A program made the position numbers and the translations under genes. A stretch of DNA of 42,204 nt from Pseudoxanthomonas mexicana. GTDB lineage: Bacteria > Pseudomonadota > Gammaproteobacteria > Xanthomonadales > Xanthomonadaceae. The stretch covers positions 1-42,204 of the forward strand of contig NZ_PDWV01000036.1 in NCBI RefSeq assembly GCF_010093385.1. The letters run 5' to 3'. A model generated the notes under the pieces. The model was not told the DNA's origin, made no database searches, and saw only the letters and a program-made list of their open reading frames with translations. Below, one piece after another: positions 9,602 to 17,405 of the stretch; positions within the stretch are counted from its first letter, which is position 1; each line of letters starts with the position of its first letter.

Positions 9602-9805
9602 ATGTCCGTCGCCAAGATCATCGAGGTCAACGCCGCGTCCAAGACCAGCATGGAAGACGCCGTGAAGGTCGGCCTGAAGAAGACCTCCGAGACCGTGAAG
9701 AACATCAAGGGCGCCTGGGTGAACGAGATCAAGGTCGTCACCGACGACGGCGGCAACGTCACCGAATGGCGCGTCAACCTGCGGATCAGCTTCGTGGTGG
9801 CGTGA
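9602..9805 (+). CDS. Dodecin family flavin-binding protein
   Basis: A 67-residue protein matching the dodecin fold: [18 protein letters not shown], then [18 protein letters not shown] with the flavin-stacking Trp39, then a strand ending in VNLRISFVV. Dodecins form 12-subunit hollow shells that store or buffer riboflavin, FMN or FAD in the cytosol. A strong Shine-Dalgarno (GGAGGA at 9589-9594) lies 7 bases ahead of the ATG. It is a single gene, divergent from aroK and followed by a REP pair. Confidence 0.93.
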   Translation: MSVAKIIEVNAASKTSMEDAVKVGLKKTSETVKNIKGAWVNEIKVVTDDGGNVTEWRVNLRISFVVA

Positions 9806-9827
9806 CGCGGGTGGCGCGCGCATCCTC

Positions 9828-9957
9828 TGTAGGAGCGACGTGAGTCGCGACCGCTGACCCGGTTAGCCCGGGAGATCCTCGACAGGCAACGCACGCGCGC
9901 AGCGCCGGGTTTTGCTGTTCGCACGGTCGTGTGGTCGCGACTCACGTCGCTCCTACA
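9828..9957. repeat. Inverted pair of GTAG-type REP elements
   Basis: The 25-base sequence at 9828-9852 (starting TGTAGGAGCGACGTGAG) is repeated as a perfect reverse complement at 9933-9957, with 80 bases between. Its start and form match the GTAG or SMAG REP elements known in Stenotrophomonas and Xanthomonas. These are mobilised by RAYT transposases and often lie between convergent genes. Here the right copy overlaps the 3' end of the kinase gene. Confidence 0.9.
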
Positions 9958-10771
9958 ACGGCAACCGTGGCCTGCGCTGCGCGTCCAGCGCGACCACGCG
10001 TTCGGCCATCGCCGGCAGCGTCGCCAGCAGGCGCCGGCTGGTGCGTTCGTATTGCTGGATGAAGCGGTCCAGCTGCGCGCGGTCCATGCCGGTGCGCTGC
10101 GGGTCGCGGGCCAGCAGTGTCTGTTCCTGCTGCCAGCGCCAGGTCCGCACGATGTCGAAGCCGGGCGGCTGCAGGAACCACAGTGCATCGATGCGCGACC
10201 ACAGCGCGGGATAGTCGCGACGCAGGGCGTCGTTGCAGTAGCGCCGCCAGCGGCCATCGGCGTCCTCGTCGCGTTCGAGCGCGTTGAGGGGAGTGGCCAG
10301 TGCCTTCTCGTCCTCGGGTGCCGCTTTCAGACACCAGCCCTCGAACAGCACCAGGTCTACGCGGCCCACGATGTGCGTCCAGGCGTCTTCGCGCGTGCGA
10401 TCGTCCGCGAGCTTGTCGAAGCGCGGCAGCACCACGTCCTCGCCTTCCCGCAGCGCATCCAGCACCTCGCAGCCGAGTGGCACATCGTGGGTGCCGGGCG
10501 GTCCGCGGGTGGCCAGCAGCGAATGCACGTCCAACGCCAGCCGCTGCCGCTGTGCGCGCGTCAGGTACAGGTCGTCCAGCGACAGCACCGCCACGCGCAG
10601 GCCTTCGCTGCGTGCGCGGGCCGCCACCTGCGCCGCCAGCGTCGACTTGCCGCTGCCCTGCAGGCCGGCGATCGCGAACACGGGCGTGGGTGCCGGCAAC
10701 GCGCGTGCGGCCGCCAGCGCTTCGGCGACCAGCCGGTCGGGGAAGCCGTCGGGATGCGGGGATGTCGCCAT
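9953..10771 (-). CDS. P-loop kinase, D-glycerate 3-kinase (plant type)-like
   Basis: A 272-residue cytosolic protein with Walker [10 protein letters not shown] at 36-43, followed by [12 protein letters not shown], then DVLLPRFDKL-type and [12 protein letters not shown] segments. This is the arrangement of the phosphoribulokinase/uridine kinase superfamily and of plant-type glycerate kinase (E. coli YggC-like). The start at 10771 is favoured over an upstream ATG because an AT-rich TATTGT hexamer lies just ahead and residue 2 onward resembles the family. The TAG stop (9955-9953) lies inside the REP element, so the last residues were probably changed by REP insertion. The exact substrate is inferred. 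Confidence 0.82.
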   Translation of the reverse strand: MATSPHPDGFPDRLVAEALAAARALPAPTPVFAIAGLQGSGKSTLAAQVAARARSEGLRVAVLSLDDLYLTRAQRQRLALDVHSLLATRGPPGTHDVPLGCEVLDALREGEDVVLPRFDKLADDRTREDAWTHIVGRVDLVLFEGWCLKAAPEDEKALATPLNALERDEDADGRWRRYCNDALRRDYPALWSRIDALWFLQPPGFDIVRTWRWQQEQTLLARDPQRTGMDRAQLDRFIQQYERTSRRLLATLPAMAERVVALDAQRRPRLPL

Positions 10772-10821
10772 CGCGCGACAATAGCGCATGCCCGGCACGC
10801 GGGCGCCAACCCCCAACCGCC

Positions 10822-11424
10822 ATGACCGACCTGTACGCCGAAGCCCTGTCCACCTTCACCACGCTGTTCGGCGAAGCCAAGGCCGCGGGCACCGAAGTCG
10901 AACCCAACGCGATGATGGTGGCCACCGCGACGCCGGATGGACGGCCTTCCGCCCGCACGGTGCTGCTGAAGGCCTTCGACGCGGCGGGCTTCGTCTTCTA
11001 CACCCACACGCACAGCCAGAAGGGGCGCGAACTGCACGACAATCCGCGCGCCGCCCTGCTGTTCCTGTGGCGCAGCCTGCGCGAGGCCGGCATCCAGGTG
11101 CGGGTGGAGGGCGCGGTGACGCCGGTCAGCGATGCCGAAGCGGATGCGTATTTCGCCTCCCGTCCGCGCCAGAGCCAGCTGGGTGCCTGGGCTTCCATGC
11201 AGTCCGAGACGCTGGATTCGCGCGAGGCGTTCGACACGCGCATGGCCGAAGTGGAAACGCGCTTCGCCGACCGCGAGGTGCCGCGGCCCGAAGGCTGGAG
11301 CGGCTACCGCGTGGCGCCCGACGCCATCGAGTTCTGGTATGGCGCACAGTTCCGCCTGCACGAGCGCTGGCGCTACGAGTGCGACGCCGCCGGCGTGTGG
11401 AGCAAGCGGATGCTGTTTCCTTGA
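10822..11424 (+). CDS. pdxH: Pyridoxamine/pyridoxine 5'-phosphate oxidase
   Basis: A 200-residue FMN enzyme that oxidises pyridoxamine or pyridoxine phosphate to pyridoxal phosphate. FMN and substrate motifs are visible: [43 protein letters not shown]-type (here [13 protein letters not shown]) and the C-terminal [16 protein letters not shown]...RLHER with ending KRMLFP. The ATG at 10822 gives the normal family length. The downstream acetyltransferase overlaps its stop (TTGA). Confidence 0.97.
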   Translation: MTDLYAEALSTFTTLFGEAKAAGTEVEPNAMMVATATPDGRPSARTVLLKAFDAAGFVFYTHTHSQKGRELHDNPRAALLFLWRSLREAGIQVRVEGAVTPVSDAEADAYFASRPRQSQLGAWASMQSETLDSREAFDTRMAEVETRFADREVPRPEGWSGYRVAPDAIEFWYGAQFRLHERWRYECDAAGVWSKRMLFP

Positions 11425-11870
11425 CCGTGCGTATCCGGGTGGCGACCGCGGCCGACATCGAGGCCTGGTCCGCCATGCGCGCCGAACTCTGGCCCGAGGC
11501 TGATCCCGGTGACCTGCGGGCCGAGGCCCTGGCGTGGGACGCAACCGCGGGCGTCGCGCTGCTGGCGTTCGACGGCGCCGGCCGGCCGGTCGGCATGGCC
11601 GAAGCAACGCTGCGGCACGATTACGTCAACGGGACCGAATCCTCGCCGGTCGGCTTCCTCGAGGCCTGGTACGTCGATGCGGCCTGTCGTGGCCGTGGCA
11701 TTGGTCGCGCGCTCATCGCCGCCGTCGAAACGTGGACGCGGGAACAGGGCTGCACGGAACTCGCTTCCGATGCGTTGATCGACAACGCCGCCAGCCATGC
11801 TGCGCACGCGGCCTGCGGCTTCGAGGAGACCGAGCGCGTGGTCTACTTCCGCAAACCGCTGCAGGCCTGA
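11421..11870 (+). CDS. AAC(6')-I-like aminoglycoside N-acetyltransferase (GNAT)
   Basis: A 149-residue GNAT protein. LRHDYVNG at 64-71, [12 protein letters not shown], the acetyl-CoA loop R-GRGIG-R at 90-96, and [14 protein letters not shown] at 132-145 match, from memory, the diagnostic blocks of chromosomal AAC(6') enzymes such as AAC(6')-Iaa of Salmonella and AAC(6')-Iz of Stenotrophomonas. Those enzymes acetylate the 6'-amino group of kanamycin-type drugs. No ATG fits; a TTG at 11421 overlapping the pdxH stop, or a GTG at 11427, must be the start, so translation is probably coupled to pdxH. Whether it gives resistance at native expression cannot be told. Confidence 0.85.
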   Translation: MTVRIRVATAADIEAWSAMRAELWPEADPGDLRAEALAWDATAGVALLAFDGAGRPVGMAEATLRHDYVNGTESSPVGFLEAWYVDAACRGRGIGRALIAAVETWTREQGCTELASDALIDNAASHAAHAACGFEETERVVYFRKPLQA

Positions 11871-11873
11871 GTC

Positions 11874-12668
11874 ATGGGGCCGCGCCGCATCGTCTGCCTG
11901 ACCGAAGAACCGACCGAGACGCTGTATGCGCTGGGCGAACAGGACCGCATCGTCGGCATCAGCGGCTTCACCGTCAGGCCGCCGCAGGCGCGCAAGGAGA
12001 AGCCGAAGGTCAGCGCGTTCACCAGCGCGAAGATCGGCGAGATCCTGAAGCTGCAGCCCGACCTGGCCATCGGCTTTTCCGACATCCAGGCCGACATCGC
12101 GGCCGAACTGGTGCGGCGTGGCGTGGAGGTCTGGATCAGCAATCACCGCAGCGTGGACGGCATCGTAGACTACGTGCGGCGGCTGGGCGCGCTGGTGGGT
12201 GCTGCGGCGCGTGCCAATGCGTACGCCGACACGCTCGAGCGCGGACTGGACGCTATCCGTGCGCAGGCGGCATTGCTGCCGCGCAGGCCGACGGTCTACT
12301 TCGAAGAGTGGGACGAGCCGCAGATCACCGGCATCCGCTGGGTGTCGGAGCTGATCGGCATCGCCGGCGGCGACGACGTGTTCCCCGAGATGGCGCGCGA
12401 GCCGCTGGCCAGGCACCGCATCCTCGCCGATGGCAGCGACGTGGTGAGGCGCTCACCCGACATCATCCTGGGCTCATGGTGCGGCAAGAAATTCTGCCCC
12501 GACCGCGTGGCGGCGCGCCCCGGCTGGGAGGCGATCCCCGCCGTGCGCGACGGCGAACTGCACGAGATCAAGTCCCCGTTGATCCTGCAACCCGGACCGG
12601 CGGCGCTGACCGACGGCGTGCGGGCGATCGCGGCGATCATCCGGCGGTGGTCGGGGCGTCACGGGTGA
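11874..12668 (+). CDS. BtuF-like substrate-binding-fold protein without signal peptide
   Basis: A 264-residue protein with the helical-backbone metal or cobalamin receptor fold: RIVCLTEEPTETLYALGEQDRIVGIS at the N-terminus, KIGEILKLQPDLAIGFSD, then FEEWDEPQITGIRWVSELIGIAGGDDVF. The family normally delivers cobalamin or siderophores to an ABC importer in the periplasm. Here the first residues go directly into the first beta strand, with no signal peptide or lipobox, so the protein should stay in the cytosol. It starts 3 bases after the acetyltransferase stop, forming a three-gene unit with pdxH. A motif GSWCGKKFCPDR with two Cys is also present. Function unknown. Confidence 0.82.
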   Translation: MGPRRIVCLTEEPTETLYALGEQDRIVGISGFTVRPPQARKEKPKVSAFTSAKIGEILKLQPDLAIGFSDIQADIAAELVRRGVEVWISNHRSVDGIVDYVRRLGALVGAAARANAYADTLERGLDAIRAQAALLPRRPTVYFEEWDEPQITGIRWVSELIGIAGGDDVFPEMAREPLARHRILADGSDVVRRSPDIILGSWCGKKFCPDRVAARPGWEAIPAVRDGELHEIKSPLILQPGPAALTDGVRAIAAIIRRWSGRHG

Positions 12669-12680
12669 TGCTGGCTTCCC

Positions 12681-12819
12681 TGTAGGAGCGACGTCAGTCG
12701 CGACCGTGGAAATGATGTAACCCTATCCCCCCATCGGGCCAGCCTGCCGTGGTAGCCGCGTCCGCCATCGGACTCCATGGTCGGGACGGCGTGCGGTCGC
12801 GACTGACGTCGCTCCTACA
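12681..12819. repeat. Second inverted pair of GTAG-type REP elements
   Basis: A 25-base element at 12681-12705 (TGTAGGAGCGACGTCAG...) is matched by its perfect reverse complement at 12795-12819. It differs from the 9828-9957 pair by one central base in each arm (CAG instead of GAG), so arms match within a pair but differ between pairs. It fills most of the gap between the convergent BtuF-like and DUF4426 genes. Confidence 0.9.
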
Positions 12820-12833
12820 GAGGTCGAGACGCC

Positions 12834-13295
12834 TCAGAAATTCCGCTGGAACGTCACCGTCTCCGTGCGACCGCCTGCGGTCACCACCACCTCGAAGCGA
12901 TAGGAATTGCGCGGCGAGACGCGGGCGGTACCGATCAGGTCGGTATATCCCCCGGCTTCGACTTTGCGCAGTTCGATCGCCTGGCGCGTGCCGGAGAGAT
13001 CGTGCGCGGTCACGCTGACCTCGCCATCCGCATCGATTTCCTCGGCGCCCTTGACCTCGCGCAGGGCGACCAGCACCAGTGCGGTACCGGCGTCGCGCTG
13101 TACGCCGTACTGCTTCGCGACGGCGTCGCTCAGCGCCAGCGAGGGCAGGGCGTTGTAGCGTACGCGCAGGGTGCCGAAGTCGGTCTCGGCCGGTGCGGGC
13201 GGCACGAATTCCGCCGTGCGGGGCGCCTGGCCGCCGGAGCAGGCGGCCAGCAGCGCCAGCAGAACCAGGGCGGGCGGGACAAGGAAGCGCTTCAT
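12834..13295 (-). CDS. DUF4426 lipoprotein
   Basis: A 153-residue protein. The ATG at 13295 starts a lipoprotein signal (MKRFLVPPALVLLALLAAC, lipobox Cys19). The mature part matches DUF4426: FGTLRVRYNALPSLALSDAVAKQYGVQRD, then a beta-rich domain ending in FEVVVTAGGRTETVTFQRNF. In many gammaproteobacteria this family sits near proC and yggS, as here. It should be anchored to a membrane facing the periplasm; its role is unknown. Confidence 0.85.
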   Translation of the reverse strand: MKRFLVPPALVLLALLAACSGGQAPRTAEFVPPAPAETDFGTLRVRYNALPSLALSDAVAKQYGVQRDAGTALVLVALREVKGAEEIDADGEVSVTAHDLSGTRQAIELRKVEAGGYTDLIGTARVSPRNSYRFEVVVTAGGRTETVTFQRNF

Positions 13296-13353
13296 GGAAG
13301 GAACTCGTTGAGGATGCGGCGTTGTACGGTGTGCGGGGCAGATGCGATGCGGA

Positions 13354-14196
13354 TCAGTCGTTCGCTGCCGACAGTTCGCCGCCGCGCACGGTGGCCGCAT
13401 GCACGGCCCGGGCGACCAGCGTTTCGAAGCCGCCGGCCTGGAAGGTCTCGATGGCCGCCTGGGTGGTGCCGTTGGGCGAGGTCACGCGGCGACGCAGTTC
13501 CGCCGGGGTTTCCCCGCTTTCGGTCAGCATGCGTGCCGCGCCCAATACGGTCTGCAGCACCAGCGTGCGCGCGGCCTCGGCCGACAGGCCTTCGGCCACC
13601 GCCGCGGCTTCCATCGCTTCGGCCAACAGGAACACATAGGCCGGGCCGCTGCCGGAGACACCGGTGACGGCATCCATCTTCGCTTCGGCATCGATCCATA
13701 CGGTCGGGCCCGCGGCGGAGAGCAGCAGTTCCGCGCGCTCGCGGCCTGCCGCATCGACCTCATCGCTCGCATGCAGGCCGGTGACGCCCGCGCCGAGCAG
13801 GGCAGGCGTGTTGGGCATGCTGCGCACCACTGGCACGCCACCGCCCAGCCAGCGCTGCATCTGCGCCACCGTGATGCCGGCGGCGATGGACACGACCAGC
13901 GGGCGCTGTGCCTGCGCCATCGATGCCAGCGATTCGCATACCGTGCGCATGACCTGCGGCTTCACCGCGAACAGCCAGGTGTCCGCGCCGTAGGCCGCTT
14001 CGCCGGCCTCGGTGAAGACCTGTACCCCGAAGTCGGCCGCCAGCGCGGCACGCAGCGGCTCGTTGGGCTCCGCCACGCGGATGCGCGAAGGATCGGCGCC
14101 GCGCTTGATCAGGCCGCCGATCAGGCTGCGCGCCATGTTGCCGCCGCCGATGAAGGCCAAGGGATGCGTCAGCACGCGCGACGTGGAAGGGGTCAT
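13354..14196 (-). CDS. proC: Pyrroline-5-carboxylate reductase
   Basis: A 280-residue enzyme that makes proline from pyrroline-5-carboxylate with NAD(P)H. The Rossmann motif AFIGGGNMARSLIGGL lies at 14-29, and VKPQVM and SMPNTPALLGAGVTGL follow. The C-terminal signature region is DAVTGVSGSGPAYVFLLAEAM, followed by VTSPNGTTQAAIETF. Family length is normal. It lies 30 bases downstream of yggS on the same strand. Confidence 0.97.
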   Translation of the reverse strand: MTPSTSRVLTHPLAFIGGGNMARSLIGGLIKRGADPSRIRVAEPNEPLRAALAADFGVQVFTEAGEAAYGADTWLFAVKPQVMRTVCESLASMAQAQRPLVVSIAAGITVAQMQRWLGGGVPVVRSMPNTPALLGAGVTGLHASDEVDAAGRERAELLLSAAGPTVWIDAEAKMDAVTGVSGSGPAYVFLLAEAMEAAAVAEGLSAEAARTLVLQTVLGAARMLTESGETPAELRRRVTSPNGTTQAAIETFQAGGFETLVARAVHAATVRGGELSAAND

Positions 14197-14226
14197 GGCG
14201 TCAGGCCTCGGGAAAGTGGGAAGGAG

Positions 14227-14916
14227 TCAGGCGGTCCGCGCCGGGCGCGCACCGAACAGGGCGGTGCCGATGCGGACCATCGTGGCCCCGTGCGCGACGG
14301 CGAGCGCGTAGTCCTCGCTCATGCCCATCGACAGGGTATCCACGCCGGGATGCTTCGCCGCCAGCTGGTCCTGCAATGCCTGCATGCGGCGGAAGGCGTC
14401 GATGCGCCGGGTGGTGTCGGGGTGGGGTGCGGGAATCGCCATCAGTCCACGCAACCGCAGGCGCGGTTCGGCCGCGATCGCCTCGGCCAGGCCGGCCACC
14501 TCGTCCGGCCGGCAGCCGTGCTTGCTGGCTTCGTCATCGATGTTCACCTGCACCAGCACGTTGAGCGGCGCGCGGTCCGCGGGCCGATAGCGTGACAGAG
14601 CGCCGATCAATTTGTGACGGTCTACCGTCTGCACCCAGTCGAACAGGTGCGCCGCGAGTTCGGCCTTGTTCGACTGCAGGTGGCCGATGAGGTGCCATTC
14701 CAGGTCCATCCCGGCCAGTTCGCCGATCTTCGCCTGGGCCTCCTGCACGTAGTTTTCGCCGAAGGCACGCTGTCCGGCACGCGCCAGTTCGGCCACGGCC
14801 GAGGCCGGCTGCAGCTTGGACACGGCCAGCAGCGCGGGCGTTGGCCGATGTGCCGCTTTCGCTGCGTTTTCAAGGTGTTGCAGGGTCTCGCTGAGGGTGT
14901 CGGCGAGCATGTTCAT
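14227..14916 (-). CDS. yggS: YggS family PLP homeostasis protein
   Basis: A 229-residue single-barrel PLP protein (PLPBP/YggS) that binds pyridoxal phosphate without known catalysis and buffers the cell's PLP and amino-acid pools. The PLP Lys34 is in LLAVSKLQP. FGENYVQEAQAK, WHLIGHLQSNKA, LNVLVQVNIDDEASKHGC and LSMGMSEDYALAVAHGATMVRIGTALFG are family blocks. It is divergent from pilT and probably cotranscribed with proC. Confidence 0.96.
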   Translation of the reverse strand: MNMLADTLSETLQHLENAAKAAHRPTPALLAVSKLQPASAVAELARAGQRAFGENYVQEAQAKIGELAGMDLEWHLIGHLQSNKAELAAHLFDWVQTVDRHKLIGALSRYRPADRAPLNVLVQVNIDDEASKHGCRPDEVAGLAEAIAAEPRLRLRGLMAIPAPHPDTTRRIDAFRRMQALQDQLAAKHPGVDTLSMGMSEDYALAVAHGATMVRIGTALFGARPARTA

Positions 14917-14923
14917 CCAACCA

Positions 14924-14951
14924 TTGGCGGGAACGGCGAGGGCGCTATACT
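14924..14951 (+). promoter_or_regulatory. Sigma-70-like promoter for pilT
   Basis: TTGGCG (14924-14929), a 16-base spacer and TATACT (14946-14951) form a good -35/-10 pair in the 87-base gap between divergent yggS and pilT. Transcription would start near 14958, leaving a leader of about 45 bases with GGGGAAGCAGC before the pilT ATG. Confidence 0.6.
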
Positions 14952-15003
14952 GCCCTCCGGGGAATCAACGTTCCAGTTCGCAGCAACTTGGGGAAGCAGC
15001 GTC

Positions 15004-16041
15004 ATGGATATCGCCGAACTTCTGGCGTTCTCAGTAAAGAACAAGGCCTCGGACCTCCACCTCTCGGCCGGCCTGCCGCCGATGATCCGCGTGGACGGCG
15101 ACGTGCGCCGCATCAACATCCCGGCGCTGGACCACAAGCAGGTGCACGCGCTGGTGTACGACATCATGTCGGACAAGCAGCGGCGCGACTTCGAGGAGTT
15201 CCTCGAGGTCGACTTCTCGTTCGAGATCCCGTCGCTGGCGCGCTTCCGCGTCAACGCGTTCAACCAGAACCGCGGCGCCGGCGCCGTCTTCCGTACCATT
15301 CCGTCGGAAGTGCTGACCCTGGAAGACCTGGGCTGCCCGCCGCTGTTCCGCGAACTGATCCAGCAGCCGCAGGGCCTGATCCTGGTCACCGGTCCGACCG
15401 GTTCGGGCAAGTCGACCACGTTGGCGGCGATGATCGACCACATCAACAAGAACGAGTACGGGCACATCCTCAGCGTCGAGGACCCGATCGAGTTCGTGCA
15501 CACCTCGCAGAAGTGCCTGATCAACCAGCGCGAAGTGCACCGCGACACGCACGGCTTCAACGAGGCGCTGCGTTCGGCGCTGCGCGAAGATCCCGACTAC
15601 ATCCTGGTCGGCGAATTGCGCGACCTGGAAACCATCCGCCTGGCGCTGACCGCCGCGGAAACCGGCCATCTGGTGTTCGCCACCCTGCACACCAGTTCGG
15701 CGGCCAAGACCATCGACCGCGTGATCGACGTGTTCCCCGCCGGCGAGAAGCCGATGGTGCGCTCGATGCTGTCCGAATCGCTGCGCGCGGTGATCTCGCA
15801 GGCGCTGCTGAAGAAGATCGGCGGCGGCCGTACCGCGGCGTGGGAAATCATGGTGGGCACCCCCGCCATCCGCAACCTGATTCGCGAGGACAAGGTGGCG
15901 CAGATGTACTCGGCCATCCAGACCGGCCAGCAGAGCGGCATGATGACCCTGGACCAGCACCTGCAGGACCTGGTGAAGCGCGCGCTGATCACCCGCCAGC
16001 AGGCCAAGGAATACGCGAAGGACAAGCGTCTCTTCGAGTGA
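15004..16041 (+). CDS. pilT: Type IV pilus retraction ATPase PilT
   Basis: A 345-residue hexameric ATPase of the inner-membrane pilus base that pulls pilin subunits back and powers twitching. The N-terminal block KNKASDLHLSAGLPPMIRVDG is typical; Walker A is GPTGSGKST at 130-138; the Asp and His boxes are ILSVEDPIEFVH, LREDPDYILVGELRDLETI and GHLVFATLHT. The PilT-specific AIRNLIRE motif, needed for retraction, is present. Length equals that of the Pseudomonas protein. pilU follows after 131 bases. Confidence 0.98.
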   Translation: MDIAELLAFSVKNKASDLHLSAGLPPMIRVDGDVRRINIPALDHKQVHALVYDIMSDKQRRDFEEFLEVDFSFEIPSLARFRVNAFNQNRGAGAVFRTIPSEVLTLEDLGCPPLFRELIQQPQGLILVTGPTGSGKSTTLAAMIDHINKNEYGHILSVEDPIEFVHTSQKCLINQREVHRDTHGFNEALRSALREDPDYILVGELRDLETIRLALTAAETGHLVFATLHTSSAAKTIDRVIDVFPAGEKPMVRSMLSESLRAVISQALLKKIGGGRTAAWEIMVGTPAIRNLIREDKVAQMYSAIQTGQQSGMMTLDQHLQDLVKRALITRQQAKEYAKDKRLFE

Positions 16042-16154
16042 TCGAAGAGGCGCGGGAATCGGCAGCAGAGAATCGGGAATAGTTCAACGCTGGGAGACGG
16101 AAGGGCTGGAACGGATCGGCAGCACGATTCCCCATTCCCCATTCCCTATTCCCC
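16030..16154. repeat. Hairpin at the pilT stop codon and GGGAAT/ATTCCC repeats in the pilT-pilU gap
   Basis: CTCTTCGA (16030-16037), loop GTGA and TCGAAGAG (16042-16049) form a perfect 8-base stem with the pilT TGA in its loop. No T-run follows, so it is not a classical terminator. Further on, GGGAATC copies near 16054 and 16075 face an ATTCCCCATTCCCC tract at 16127-16154, giving an imperfect inverted repeat before the pilU ribosome site (CAGGAG). These may regulate the pilT to pilU ratio or be decayed repeats. Confidence 0.45.
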
Positions 16155-16172
16155 GCTCCACAGGAGCCACCC

Positions 16173-17303
16173 ATGAGCACCATCGACTTCACCTCCTTCC
16201 TCAAGCTGATGGCGCACCAGAAGGCGTCGGACCTGTTCATCACCTCCGGCATGCCGCCGTCCATCAAGGTGCACGGCAAGATTTCGCCGATCACGCAGAC
16301 GCCGCTGACGGCGCAGCAGTCGCGCGACCTGGTGCTGAACGTGATGACGCCCTCGCAGCGCGAGGAGTTCGAAAAGACCCACGAATGCAACTTCGCCATC
16401 GGCGTGGCCGGCGTGGGCCGCTTCCGCGTGAGCTGCTTCTACCAGCGCAACCAGGTGGGCATGGTGCTGCGCCGCATCGAGACGCGCATCCCGACGATCG
16501 AAGAGCTGAACCTGCCGCCGGTCATCAAGACGCTGGCCATGACCAAGCGCGGCATCATCATCTTCGTGGGCGCGACCGGTACCGGCAAGTCCACCTCGCT
16601 GGCGGCGATGATCGGCTACCGCAACCAGAACTCGACCGGCCACATCATCACCATCGAAGACCCCATCGAGTTCGTGCACAAGCACGAGGGCTGCATCATC
16701 ACCCAGCGTGAAGTGGGCATCGACACCGACAGCTGGGATGCGGCGCTGAAGAACACGCTGCGCCAGGCGCCGGACGTGATCATGATCGGCGAGGTGCGCA
16801 CCCGCGAGGGCATGGACCACGCCATCGCCTTCGCCGAAACCGGCCACCTGGTGCTGTGCACGCTGCACGCCAACAACGCCAACCAGGCGATGGACCGCAT
16901 CATCAACTTCTTCCCGGAGGACCGCCGCACCCAGCTGTTGATGGACCTGTCGCTCAACCTGAAGGGCGTGGTGGCGCAGCAGCTGATCCCCACGCCGGAC
17001 GGGAAGGGGCGCCGCGTGGCGATGGAGATCATGCTGGGCACGCCGCTGGTGCAGGACTACATCCGCGACGGCGAGATCCACAAGCTGAAGGAAGTGATGA
17101 AGGAGTCCACCAACCTGGGCATGAAGACCTTCGACCAGAGCCTGTTCGAGCTGTACCAGGCCGGCGAGATCAGCTACGAGGACGCGTTGCGCTACGCCGA
17201 CTCGCAGAACGAAGTGCGCCTGCGCATCAAGCTGGCCCAGGGCGGCGACGCCCGCACGCTGGCGCAGGGCCTGGATGGCGTGGAGATCGCGGAAGTCCGC
17301 TGA
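16173..17303 (+). CDS. pilU: PilT-dependent accessory retraction ATPase PilU
   Basis: A 376-residue paralogue of PilT. It starts MSTIDFTSFLKLMAHQKASDLFITSG; Walker A is GATGTGKST at 133-141; the Walker B region is LRQAPDVIMIGEVRTREGMD. The site equivalent to the PilT AIRNLIRE motif reads LVQDYIRDGEI, and the C-terminus has a longer tail (residues of about 340-376), both typical of PilU. It assists PilT in retraction under load. An AGGAG Shine-Dalgarno precedes the ATG, and a strong terminator follows the stop. Confidence 0.97.
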   Translation: MSTIDFTSFLKLMAHQKASDLFITSGMPPSIKVHGKISPITQTPLTAQQSRDLVLNVMTPSQREEFEKTHECNFAIGVAGVGRFRVSCFYQRNQVGMVLRRIETRIPTIEELNLPPVIKTLAMTKRGIIIFVGATGTGKSTSLAAMIGYRNQNSTGHIITIEDPIEFVHKHEGCIITQREVGIDTDSWDAALKNTLRQAPDVIMIGEVRTREGMDHAIAFAETGHLVLCTLHANNANQAMDRIINFFPEDRRTQLLMDLSLNLKGVVAQQLIPTPDGKGRRVAMEIMLGTPLVQDYIRDGEIHKLKEVMKESTNLGMKTFDQSLFELYQAGEISYEDALRYADSQNEVRLRIKLAQGGDARTLAQGLDGVEIAEVR

Positions 17304-17326
17304 CCCTCACGCGACGCGTCACACGG

Positions 17327-17350
17327 AAAGGGGCGGGCGACCGCCCCTTT
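17327..17350 (+). terminator. Rho-independent terminator after pilU
   Basis: A perfect 10-base stem AAAGGGGCGG / CCGCCCCTTT closes on a GCGA tetraloop and ends in TTTCTCG, 23 bases after the pilU stop. This is the clearest terminator in the window and separates pilU from the repeat array. Confidence 0.85.
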
Positions 17351-17405
17351 CTCGTGGGTGGATGGCGGTCAGGCGGGGTGGCATGATGGACGTTGCAGCG
17401 TTGCC

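Noticed and set aside
9828-9957. Complete insertion sequence between the inverted 25-base ends
   Set aside because: Only 80 bases lie between the arms with no transposase; it is a REP pair.
12749-13018. Plus-strand 89-codon frame near the REP pair
   Set aside because: It starts in a repeat and runs antisense to the DUF4426 lipoprotein; Arg-rich and without a ribosome site.
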